From: UPXZ01 sp964498765
GTDB lineage: Bacteria > Bacteroidota > Bacteroidia > Bacteroidales > Paludibacteraceae
DNA: 64,000 nt
Direction of reading: 5' to 3'
NCBI GenBank assembly: GCA_964498765.1
Contig: CAZCIU010000005.1
Coordinates: forward strand, 13,851-77,850
Shown here in pieces: positions 16,304 through 25,400 of the stretch; position 1 is the first letter of the stretch; each line of letters begins with the position of its first letter. Under the pieces are notes generated by a model. The model saw nothing but the letters and a program-made list of their open reading frames with translations. It was not told the origin of the DNA and did no database searches. A program made the translations under genes and the position numbers.

Positions 16304-18913
16304 TTATTTCCCCGTAATAATCCGCTTTATTTCATTCAGTTTGTTCAGAGCATCAATCGGCGTCAGGTTATTCACGTCCAGTCCTTTAATTTCATCGCGG
16401 ACTTGTTCAAGAACGGGATCATCCAGTTGGAAAAAGCTTAATTGATAGCCTTCACGCTGCGTAGCTATTTCCCCGATTGGTTTGGCAATGCCGTTTTGGC
16501 GGTTGTCATTTTCAAGTTGGGCAAGGATTTTTTCCGAACGTTTCACGATGCTTTGAGGCATTCCTGCCATTTTTGCCACGTGAATACCAAAGCTGTGTTC
16601 ACTTCCGCCACGCACCAATTTTCGCAGGAATATGATTTTTTTGTTAATCTCTTTTACCGAAACATTGTAGTTTTTTATGCGGTTAAACGAATTTTCCATC
16701 TCGTTCAACTCGTGGTAGTGCGTTGCAAAAAGCGTTTTTGCTTTTGCAGTTGGATGCTCGTGAATGTACTCCACAATTGCCCAGGCAATGGAAATGCCAT
16801 CGTACGTACTTGTACCGCGTCCAAGTTCATCAAAAAGCACCAAACTTCGGTCGGAAAGGTTGTTCAGAATGCTCGCCGCTTCGTTCATTTCCACCATAAA
16901 AGTACTTTCCCCGAGGGAAATATTATCGCTCGCACCTACGCGGGTGAAAATTTTGTCCACTACACCAATTTTGGCATTTTCCGCAGGGACAAAACTTCCT
17001 ATTTGCGCCATCAATGTTATCAACGCAGTTTGACGAAGCAATGCGGATTTACCCGACATATTCGGACCGGTTACGATGATTATTTGCTGTGTGTCATTGT
17101 CCAAAAAAACGTCGTTTGAGACGTAGGTTTCACCAATCGGCAGTTGTTTTTCAATCACCGGATGGCGACTTTGCTTGATTTCCAGCACGTGCGTGTCGTT
17201 TACTTCGGGGCGAACGTATTTATTTTCATTCGCTGCCCGATAGAAAGAATGTAGGCAATCCAGTTGAGCTATGAGGTTGGAATTGAGCTGAATAGCCGAT
17301 ACATAATCCAGTAAACTCAAAATCAATTCATTGAAAATGCGCGTTTCGATAATCTGAATTTTCTCCTCCGCACCCAGGATTTTTTCTTCGTAATCCTTCA
17401 ATTCCTGTGTGATGTAACGCTCGGCACTCACCAAGGTCTGCTTCCGTATCCAAGTTTCCGGCACTTTGTCTTTGTGCGTGTTTCGCACTTCAATGTAGTA
17501 GCCAAAAACGTTGTTAAAGGCGATTTTTAAGGACGGAATTCCCGTTTTCTCACTTTCTCGCTGCTGAATTTCGAGCAGGTAATTTTTGCCGGAACGAGCC
17601 AGTTTCCGCAGTTCATCCAATTCTTCGTTCACGCCTTCGCGGATGACATCGCCTTTGTTCAAGACAATCGGCGGGTCGTTTTGAATTTCCTTATGAATTT
17701 TTTCAGAAATTAATTTACACGGATTGAGCTGATCGGCAATTTTTTTCAGCGTTTCGTTGTCCGTGGCGGCACAAGCGTCTTTTATTGGCTCAATTGCCTG
17801 CAAAGCCACTTTCAGTTGCACCATTTCCCGAGGATTAATGCGTCCCACGGCAACTTTGGAAATTATCCGCTCTAAATCTCCCATCAGTGCAATTTGCTGT
17901 TCGAGCAGCTGCCGCAATTCTTTGTCTTTGAAAAAATGCTCCACCACGGAATGCCGCTCCACAATGGGTTTCACGTCTTTCAGCGGAAATGCCACCCAGC
18001 GTTTCAGCAGCCGTCCGCCCATCGGGCTGATGGTTTTATCAATCACGTCCACGAGCGTTTTTCCGCCTTCGTTCATTGTTCCGTAAAGTTCCAGATTTCG
18101 CACCGTAAAGCGGTCGAGCCATACGTAATGGTCTTCCTCAATGCGCGTTAGCTGCGTGATGTGCCCCAACTGCGTGTGGTGTGTCAAATCCAGATAATGC
18201 AAAATGGCACCGGCAGCCACAATTCCGTTGGCCAGATTTTGAACGCCGAAACCTTTCAGGTTTTTCGTTTCAAAATGTTTCAAAAGGCGGTCGTTGGCAC
18301 TATCAGGAATGAAAGTCCAGTCTTCCAGTGCGTAGGTAAAATATTTTGTTCCAAAATGGTTTTCAAAATCCTTCTTTTTTGTCCGGTCAAAAATCACTTC
18401 TTTCGGCGAAATGCTGCTCAACAATTTATCCACGTAGTCAATCGTGCCTTCGGCAATCAGAAATTCTCCCGTGGAAATATCCAAAAAAGAAACGCCGGCT
18501 TGGTTTTTATTGAGGTAAACGCTTGCCAAAAAGGTGTTTTCTTTTTGCGTAAGCGTGGTATCACTGTACGAAACGCCGGGCGTAACCAGCTCGGTAACAC
18601 CGCGTTTCACGAGTGTTTTGGTGGTTTTCGGATCTTCTAATTGGTCGCAAATAGCCACACGGCATCCGGCACGCACCAGTTTGGGTAAATACGTGTCCAG
18701 CGCGTGGTGCGGAAACCCTGCCAGCTCTACCGACGAAGCTTTTCCATTGGCTCTTCGGGTCAGCGTAATGCCCAAAATCTCGGATGCTTTGATGGCATCG
18801 GTGGAAAAAGTTTCGTAAAAATCGCCACAACGAAACAGCAAAACCGCATCAGGATGCTTGGTCTTGATTTCGTTGAATTGCTTCATCATCGGGGTTTCAA
18901 CAATTTGTGTCAT
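16304..18913 (-). CDS. mutS: DNA mismatch repair protein MutS
   Basis: 869 residues, the normal MutS length. It binds mismatches and small loops as a dimer and recruits MutL in an ATP-dependent manner. The mismatch-contact Phe-x-Glu is in GDFYETF (about 31-37). The Walker A motif TGPNMSGKS, DEIFTRVGASDNISLGESTF, Walker B VLFDELGRGTSTYDG and ATHYHELNE are all intact. The C-terminal tail (RIITGK) ends at the edge of an interspersed repeat. Its ATG lies five bases after the stop of the ORF6N gene, so the two are probably co-transcribed. Confidence 0.97.
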   Translation of the reverse strand: MTQIVETPMMKQFNEIKTKHPDAVLLFRCGDFYETFSTDAIKASEILGITLTRRANGKASSVELAGFPHHALDTYLPKLVRAGCRVAICDQLEDPKTTKTLVKRGVTELVTPGVSYSDTTLTQKENTFLASVYLNKNQAGVSFLDISTGEFLIAEGTIDYVDKLLSSISPKEVIFDRTKKKDFENHFGTKYFTYALEDWTFIPDSANDRLLKHFETKNLKGFGVQNLANGIVAAGAILHYLDLTHHTQLGHITQLTRIEEDHYVWLDRFTVRNLELYGTMNEGGKTLVDVIDKTISPMGGRLLKRWVAFPLKDVKPIVERHSVVEHFFKDKELRQLLEQQIALMGDLERIISKVAVGRINPREMVQLKVALQAIEPIKDACAATDNETLKKIADQLNPCKLISEKIHKEIQNDPPIVLNKGDVIREGVNEELDELRKLARSGKNYLLEIQQRESEKTGIPSLKIAFNNVFGYYIEVRNTHKDKVPETWIRKQTLVSAERYITQELKDYEEKILGAEEKIQIIETRIFNELILSLLDYVSAIQLNSNLIAQLDCLHSFYRAANENKYVRPEVNDTHVLEIKQSRHPVIEKQLPIGETYVSNDVFLDNDTQQIIIVTGPNMSGKSALLRQTALITLMAQIGSFVPAENAKIGVVDKIFTRVGASDNISLGESTFMVEMNEAASILNNLSDRSLVLFDELGRGTSTYDGISIAWAIVEYIHEHPTAKAKTLFATHYHELNEMENSFNRIKNYNVSVKEINKKIIFLRKLVRGGSEHSFGIHVAKMAGMPQSIVKRSEKILAQLENDNRQNGIAKPIGEIATQREGYQLSFFQLDDPVLEQVRDEIKGLDVNNLTPIDALNKLNEIKRIITGK

Positions 18914-18918
18914 AATAA

Positions 18919-19488
18919 TTATTTTTCTTCGTCTTGAATATATCCAATACGTTTTCGTGGTTTATCATTTTGTTTTTTGCTTTCAGCCATTTCAGTCAAT
19001 GCAATGTAAATGTCGTCGAATTCTTTCCGTGTGTCTTCCGACAAATCATTGATGGCTGCTAATGTTTCTTCGCTAACTTCTTCAAGCAAACGAAGCCTAT
19101 TCTCAATTTGTTTTATATCCGAATTTGAGCCCAAGGGCATAATTGCCTGTCGGATAGCCACAAAAGTACGCATTATAGCAATGTTAACCTGTATAGCGAC
19201 TTTGCTTTTCAGAACACCGGATAACATAGCTAAACCTTGCTCTGTAAAAGCGTAAGGCAATTTTCTTGTTCCCCCGCGCTTTGATATCACAATTTGTGAC
19301 ATCAAACCATTCCATTCTTCTTTATTTAATTGAAACATAAAGTCGACAGGAAAACGCTCGATATTTCTTTTTACCGCTTGATTTAACACCCTTGTTTCAA
19401 CTTCATAAAGTTCGGCTAAATCAAAATCCAGCATAACTTGCACATTGCGGATAGTGTAAATTTTTGAACGTAACGCAACAGTTTCCAT
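18919..19488 (-). CDS. ORF6N domain-containing protein
   Basis: 189 residues. The ORF6N DNA-binding domain fills residues 5-90: LRSKIYTIRNVQVMLDFDLAELYEVETRVLNQAVKRN, then FPVDFMFQL and LPYAFTEQGLAMLS, the family's most conserved part. A coiled coil follows (IKQIENRLRLLEEVSEETLAAI) and a basic tail. Such proteins resemble phage antirepressor/KilA-N-type regulators and often occur as chromosomal orphans in Bacteroidetes. It ends five bases before mutS, and a broken Bro-N gene lies upstream, so this is a small phage-derived patch fused to the mutS transcription unit. Target and role are unknown. Confidence 0.88.
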   Translation of the reverse strand: METVALRSKIYTIRNVQVMLDFDLAELYEVETRVLNQAVKRNIERFPVDFMFQLNKEEWNGLMSQIVISKRGGTRKLPYAFTEQGLAMLSGVLKSKVAIQVNIAIMRTFVAIRQAIMPLGSNSDIKQIENRLRLLEEVSEETLAAINDLSEDTRKEFDDIYIALTEMAESKKQNDKPRKRIGYIQDEEK

Positions 19489-19522
19489 ATAATTTTCAAT
19501 TCAATAATTTATGTTACACTAA

Positions 19523-19804
19523 TTAAACCAATAATTGCATTAGAGTAAAAAAACTTTTCACGTCTGTTTTGTAATTTTTCCCGTCTGCGGCAGGCATTTT
19601 CAGTTGTCCGATTTTTTCGGACAACTCACTACATTCTTTTTTCAACTTGATTTTCAAATCATTCCAATATTTTCGAGGTCGGTCAGTTTCAGTCAAAATT
19701 TCAATCACATCCACCACGGAAAAGTACCATTCTTCGGTAACATCATCCCAAACGGCATGCACTTTCTTTTCTTCAAAAAGTTTTATTGCATTCTTTTTAG
19801 TCAT
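19523..19804 (-). pseudogene. Truncated Bro-N / phage antirepressor-like gene
   Basis: 93 residues matching only the start of Bro-N-type proteins: IKLFEEKKVHAVWDDVTEEWYFSVVDVIEILT, then DRPRKYWNDLKIKLKKE and QLKMPAADGKNYKTDV. In full-length relatives the text continues with a segment like ..DTEQLFRLIQSIPSPKAEPFK. Here it breaks after KTDV into KSFFTLMQLLV and a stop, so the remainder of the domain is missing. No continuation was found in the neighbouring frames. It is a remnant next to an intact ORF6N gene. Confidence 0.7.
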
Positions 19805-19912
19805 ATTTCAGTAAACAAATTTTAAGTTAAAAGCAAACAAGAAAATAATAAAATACGAATTGCACAAATTCAACAAATTTTACCAGTCTATTAAGGCTTG
19901 AATGTCCACTTT

Positions 19913-19947
19913 TTCGGCTTTGCCGAATAACAGACAGGAATGCCTGT
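19913..19947. repeat. Pair of short palindromes
   Basis: TTCGGCTTTGCCGAA (6-bp arms) is followed by ACAGGAATGCCTGT (5-bp arms) in the 210-bp gap between the glycosyltransferase stop and the Bro-N remnant. They resemble the small GC-richer palindromes scattered in Bacteroidetes genomes; a terminator role is possible but there is no T-run. Confidence 0.5.
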
Positions 19948-20014
19948 TTTCCTGATAGCAAAAAACTAAATGTTCTGTTTTTCAATTGTCCCATAAATGC
20001 GGACAGTCTAAAAA

Positions 20015-21133
20015 CTATAAACTATCCAGCGCTTCCACCATCCTGCTCCACTCGTATTTCTGCTTTTCTAAACGCACATTTTCGGTGAATTGTTCTAATC
20101 GTTTATTTTCAAAAAAATCGACCAAAGCATCGGCAATGGCATTGACTTCCGTATTGACCACATAGCCCACTTTTCCGTGAGGTATGGTTTCGCTCAGTCC
20201 GCCCACATTGGTTACGAGCATTGGTTTTTCTAAGTTGTATGCTATTTGCGAAACTCCACTCTGCGTAGCAGAATGGTAGGTTTGTGCCACAATGTCAGCT
20301 GAATTAAAATAATACTGCACTTTTTCATCAGGAATAAAATCGGAATGCAAGATGACGTTTTCTTCCAAGGCGTGCTTGCGAATGATTTCCAAATAAGGTT
20401 CTTTTGCTTCGTAAAATTCACCCGCCACAATCAGTTTCACCGGATATTGACGAAGTCGGATATCTGCGAAAGCTTTCAGCAGTAAATCCAGCCCTTTGTA
20501 TTTTCGCACAAAACCAAAAAACAGAATATAGCGAAAATTTGGTTCTAAATCAAGCATTTTCAACGCATCAGTTCTTGGCATCGGCGAACCGTAATGGTCG
20601 TAAATTGGGTGAGGTGAAACGAGTTTCGGCGTATTTTTCTTGTCAAATTGGTTGATGTCATCTACTACTGATTTGGTCATCGCCATAAATCCATCCATTG
20701 CATTCACAAAATATTTCGGAAATAATTTATCCAGCACGGTCGGTTCGTGTGGTATCATATTGTGGATAAGAGCCAGACATTTCGTGTTTTTTGATTTGCA
20801 ATTTCTCGCAATTGTACCAAAACAAGGTGCAAAAAACGCCATCCAATAGCAGAAAATCACTTTATCGGCTTTTTTCGCCTTAATTTCCTTGCCAACGCTA
20901 ATCCAGTTCAGCGGATTGACGGAATTAATGCGGCGATGGATTTTCAAATTGTGCGTAGGTTTTTCGTCGGTAAACTGCGTTTTTCCCGGAAAAAGAAACG
21001 AAGGATATTGAAGCGTGAAGGTATAAACTTCCACATCGTGCCCTTGCCGAACGTACTCACTCGCCAACCGCTCATTGAATGCTGCTAATCCGCCACGGTA
21101 AGGATGCGCCGTGCCAACTATGATAATTTTCAT
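20015..21133 (-). CDS. GT4-type glycosyltransferase
   Basis: 372 residues with the GT-B organisation of family 4 enzymes. The N-terminal nucleotide-like domain begins MKIIIVGTAHPYRGGLAAFNERLA, with the Gly-rich acceptor loop. The C-terminal domain has FFGFVRKYKGLDLLLKAF, the donor-phosphate-binding region, VILHSDFIPDEKVQYYFNSADIV, and the signature QSGVSQIAYNLEKPMLVTNVGGLSE. It transfers a sugar from a nucleotide donor to an unknown acceptor; a role in surface glycan synthesis is likely. There are no transmembrane segments. It is transcribed alone, divergently from the membrane acyltransferase gene. Confidence 0.9.
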   Translation of the reverse strand: MKIIIVGTAHPYRGGLAAFNERLASEYVRQGHDVEVYTFTLQYPSFLFPGKTQFTDEKPTHNLKIHRRINSVNPLNWISVGKEIKAKKADKVIFCYWMAFFAPCFGTIARNCKSKNTKCLALIHNMIPHEPTVLDKLFPKYFVNAMDGFMAMTKSVVDDINQFDKKNTPKLVSPHPIYDHYGSPMPRTDALKMLDLEPNFRYILFFGFVRKYKGLDLLLKAFADIRLRQYPVKLIVAGEFYEAKEPYLEIIRKHALEENVILHSDFIPDEKVQYYFNSADIVAQTYHSATQSGVSQIAYNLEKPMLVTNVGGLSETIPHGKVGYVVNTEVNAIADALVDFFENKRLEQFTENVRLEKQKYEWSRMVEALDSL

Positions 21134-21156
21134 ACTGATGCTATTTTCTTAACCTA

Positions 21157-21164
21157 CAAAAATA
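21157..21164 (-). promoter_or_regulatory. -7 box for the glycosyltransferase
   Basis: The minus strand reads TATTTTTG (exact), with TTTC 19 nt upstream as a plausible -33 box. Confidence 0.55.
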
Positions 21165-21260
21165 GCAATTTTATGGTAGGATTGAAAGAAATAATCTGGC
21201 AAGTTATCAACATTTGGACTGTAAATCAAAGCAAATTGCGGAAGAAAGACATTTTTTTAG

Positions 21261-21268
21261 TAAGTTTG
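21261..21268 (+). promoter_or_regulatory. -7 box for the DUF5009-type gene
   Basis: TAAGTTTG is an exact TAnnTTTG match 28 bp before the ATG; a TTG lies about 22 nt upstream. Confidence 0.6.
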
Positions 21269-21296
21269 CCGATTAAATCTAAAAACCTACTTTTCT

Positions 21297-22424
21297 ATGA
21301 CATCACAAGCTGTAAAACCATCTGCCCGATTAGCCTCTTTGGATATTTTACGCGGTTTTGATTTGTTTTTATTGGTCTTTTTCCAACCCGTTTTTGTTCA
21401 AATTTTCAGTCGTTGGCGTGGCAATAAAGTAGTTGATTTCTTTCTCTATCAATTTGATCACGTTGTTTGGCAAGGATTTTCGCTGTGGGATTTGGTGATG
21501 CCGCTTTTCTTATTTATGGTAGGTGCAGCAATGCCTTTTTCATTTGAAAAATTCAATAAAGATCCAAACAAACGAGCTATTTATCTGCGAATTATCCGCC
21601 GCGTAATCATCCTTTTTATTCTCGGAATGGTCGTACAAGGAAACTTGCTCTCACTTGATTTATCTCGTGTTTACCTTTACACCAATACGCTACAAGCCAT
21701 TGCCGTAGGTTATTTGATTGCCGCAGTAATTCAGTTGCATTTTTCCAACCGCAATCAATACATTCTTACTTTTCTGCTTTTAATTGGCTATTGGGCATTA
21801 TTGCAATTTTTAGGCGATTATTCGCCGGAAGGAAACTTTGCCGAAAAAGTTGATCGCGCAGTTTTAGGGCGTTTCCGCGATGGTGTTTATTTCAACGAAG
21901 ACGGTTCGTGGAATTTTTCGCCGCATTACAATTACACATGGGTGCTTTCCAGCATGACTTTCGGGGTGACGGTAATGCTGGGTGTATTTGCCGGGAAAAT
22001 TATGAAAAATGGGAATGACAAGCTTAAAAACAGCAAAATTCTCCTGATCAGCGGCGTTGCAATGCTTGCGATTGGATGGATTTGGGGATTTCAAACGCCG
22101 ATTATTAAACGAATTTGGACAAGCAGTATGACTTTGTTTTCCGGGGGAATATGCTTTATTTTGATGGCGCTTTTTTACTACGTAATTGATTATAAAGGTT
22201 GGTTGAAAGGCTTGAATTGGCTGAAGATTTACGGAATGAATTCCATCGTAGCTTACACGCTTGGCGAAGTGGTAAATTTCAGAAGCATAGCTCGCTCGTT
22301 GCTTTGGGGAACTGAAAAATACATTGGTGATTTTTATCCTGCTTTGCTGACTTTCGCCAACTTTCTGATACTATTTTTCATTCTCAGAATAATGTACAAA
22401 GCAAAAGTTTTTGTGAAAATATAA
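21297..22424 (+). CDS. Membrane acyltransferase, DUF5009 / HGSNAT-like
   Basis: 375 residues with about ten hydrophobic helices. The opening RLASLDILRGFDLFLLVF and the segment WQGFSLWDLVMPLFLFMVGAAMPFSF are hallmarks of the DUF5009 / heparan-alpha-glucosaminide N-acetyltransferase-like group, which moves acetyl groups across membranes onto sugars. Later helices include AVGYLIAAVIQLHF and the C-terminal FANFLILFFILRIMY. In Bacteroidetes these genes often lie near glycan-degradation loci; here it precedes the convergent fucosidase, consistent with sugar acetylation, but the substrate is not known. It has its own promoter and a perfect terminator. Confidence 0.85.
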   Translation: MTSQAVKPSARLASLDILRGFDLFLLVFFQPVFVQIFSRWRGNKVVDFFLYQFDHVVWQGFSLWDLVMPLFLFMVGAAMPFSFEKFNKDPNKRAIYLRIIRRVIILFILGMVVQGNLLSLDLSRVYLYTNTLQAIAVGYLIAAVIQLHFSNRNQYILTFLLLIGYWALLQFLGDYSPEGNFAEKVDRAVLGRFRDGVYFNEDGSWNFSPHYNYTWVLSSMTFGVTVMLGVFAGKIMKNGNDKLKNSKILLISGVAMLAIGWIWGFQTPIIKRIWTSSMTLFSGGICFILMALFYYVIDYKGWLKGLNWLKIYGMNSIVAYTLGEVVNFRSIARSLLWGTEKYIGDFYPALLTFANFLILFFILRIMYKAKVFVKI

Positions 22425-22431
22425 GCAAGAA

Positions 22432-22459
22432 AAAAGCGAATTCGGTGGAATTCGCTTTT
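22432..22459. terminator. Bidirectional terminator, DUF5009 gene / fucosidase
   Basis: A perfect 12-bp stem (AAAAGCGAATTC with GAATTCGCTTTT) and a GGTG loop, T-rich on both sides, between convergent genes. Confidence 0.88.
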
Positions 22460-22482
22460 CTTTTTCTATGAAAATTACTCTC

Positions 22483-25400
22483 TTAAAACTTACTTACTTT
22501 GTGCGTTTCTACTTTTCCTTTGCTTTGTATTGCCACTAAATAAATTCCTTTTGGCAGATGAGATGCATTCAGTTGTAAGTTCGTTTGGTTGGAATGAATG
22601 TATGAAGTTGCATTCACTGTTCCAGTCAATCCAATCAAATTTACCTTTGTTCCTGCTTCAAAATAACCTACACACTGAATTTTATCTTTCGTGGCAAATA
22701 CTCGGAATTTATTTGCTTCAGCTTTTTTCAATGAAGTTTTCTGATCTAAAATTTTCAATCTAAAATCATAAATCATTCCTTCGAGAACGTCCGAGCAAGC
22801 TCCGTTTGGCAGGCTGCTCCAGGCATTTTGATAAACTACACGAATAGGAATATTTTGCAAAATAGCTGAAGTTGGTACTGTAATTTCTTGCGAAATATTC
22901 AAAGTATAATCATAATTGGCTTTCACATTATTCGTATTGTTTGCTCCAAATTCACCACTCGTAAAACCCACTTTTGCAACTCGCTCGGTTTCGGTAAAAT
23001 TCAAATCAGCATCCCAGTCAGCGTAAATATATGCGACATTGTATCGAAGGTCTTGAAATACTTCTGTAGTAGATTCTCCTGCTTTGAAAGCATTCAAATT
23101 CAATGTAAATGTGCTTCCTCTTTCGGCCTCAATGAAATCTTCCAAGTATTTCACATAAACCGTTTCCGGCGATTGTGCTACTTCGTAGCTAAGGTTTTTT
23201 TTTGCACCTTCAGTACTTGCGCTTTGCACGTACGCCTTTTTTTGTGGATGTTGAGTTCCGCCAGGAGCGCAATATCCTTCTAATGCAGTGTTTGAAGCGT
23301 CTCCATCATTATCATACACCAAAATACGGATGTTTTTGTTGAAACCTAATACGTGATTATTTGTAGGCGTATTCAGTTCGATGTAGAAATCTTTGTTTCC
23401 TTCCGCCAAGTCATTTTCAAGAATTGTAACTGTTGCAGATTTTTCAGATTCGCCTGCTGCAAATTGCAAAACCTCCGTTTTATCGGAATAAGTTTTTCCG
23501 TGAACACCCGTTCCCGGTGAAGTAATATAAGTTACTGTCGCTGCTTCGCTCAAGTTACCAAATCTACGTACAACAAATGTAAACGAGCCTGCATCCTCAC
23601 GAGATTCTGCAAACGTTCTTTCCATTTCAAACATACCTTTCACATCAGCTTCCAATTTTAATAAATTCTGAAGAATGATGCTTTCACCGGTTGATGCTTC
23701 GTTTTTCGTACCGGTAGCTTTTACCAAAACGACATGATTTCCAGCACCCAAGGAACTGTTTTCATACAAAATTACATCTTTTTGCAAGGCTGAAGCATAA
23801 GTATCAACTGTAGCTACCTTTACACCATCAATCCAAACCTCAAGAATTCCTGTCGCAGGTGATTTTGAACCAAGCAATCTGAACCAACCACCTTCTACTC
23901 CAAACTGAGCAACCGCCGTGTTAGTTTGCGATTGAATGGCTGCTCCAAGTGAGCTGTAGTTTGACAAAACTTTCCAGTCGGTAGAAGAAATCGGTGTAAA
24001 TTGTGCTGTTTTCAATGTGGAAACAAACGTACCGCCTTCAAGTGATTTTGTAAATTCATCTTCCGGATTTTCTGCAATATAAATATTGAATTTAGTTGCA
24101 ATATCCTGATCCGATGTTTGTCTTGGTAGGTAGCTGATTTCAGTCAAATCGATTTGTTTTCCAAAATTATAAGTCAATGACTGCGGCATTGAAACTTTTG
24201 GCTTCCATTCCGGCTGCCAGATTGTAGATACATTTCCATCCAAAGTATTGCTTGCAGGACAGTCAGGTTCACTATTTACGGCTTGTTTTGCCTCAGAAGT
24301 TGCAGTTGCAGTATATCCGGTACGACTTAATTGTGTGCGTGTACCATTTTCAGTTTGGAAGAAATTCATTTCGGCTAAAGTAGGCCATCTTCCGGATGCA
24401 AACTCTACAATTTCAAATTTCAATTTTGAAACTTTTTTCGTTACCAATGACTGAAGTGATGAAGCGTCGGTGCTTTGAATTCCCGGGGGAATTGGACCGG
24501 TTTTGGTGATTGAAGCATCCGAACGATATGCCTGAATACCACTAATCAAAGGAACAGCCAATGAAGAAGTTACGCTAAATCTGATTTTACGCATTGGCAA
24601 CAAAGCTCCTTTTACCATTCGCTGGTAACCGATAGTTTGTCCACTTCCGTATTCTCTCCAAGAGCCGTAAACTTCCACTTCCAATTTCCAGCCGCTAATT
24701 CGCTGACCAAGCGGCAGATATTCTTGAATGCGAATTACGTCCATTTCAATGTCTTTTCCGAAATCAATGGTCACAGTACCTGTGCGTTGTGCATCTGCCA
24801 TTGTCCAATAGGTATCTGCATTTCCGTCCAAAACATTTTTAGCTTCAAAACCAGTACCGCGCGTAGCAGTAGCTGAAACAGCCATATCAGGTGTTAGTAA
24901 GTTAATTTCGAATGTATTACCAATAGCTGCACCAAACTGCATCAGGCGAGCCGAGTCATTATCGTGAAATCTTCCGGCTTTATTTGGCGGTACATTCAGC
25001 AACAACGGAATTCCCATTCCTACAGAGCGGAAAAAGATATTATGTGTCAAATAATCCAATGATTTCACACTTCCATCTTGTGATGCGTGATAAAACCATC
25101 CCGGTCTGATTGAAACGTCAGCTTCAGGAATAGACATATATTGGCCATTTGCTGCGTAATTAGTTACATTATTACCATTAACAGCTACTTTCAGCCAAAC
25201 TGGGTCATTTACATATCCGGCTTCATTTCCTACCCAGAATGCATCCACAGGAAAATCAGCTTCAGGTCCGCTGTAGTTTTGTGCAGCGGCTAATGTCATC
25301 CAAGTCAAGCAATTAGGTTGAAGTTCACGAGTAGTAGCTATGTAGCGTTTGAAATCATACGTCTGATGAGCAGTTCCGGCACCTGTAGCACCATCCAGCC

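Noticed and set aside
16442..17119. 225-residue plus-strand ORF over mutS
   Set aside because: Antisense shadow; MutS motifs are intact in the minus frame and the shadow has no recognisable domain.
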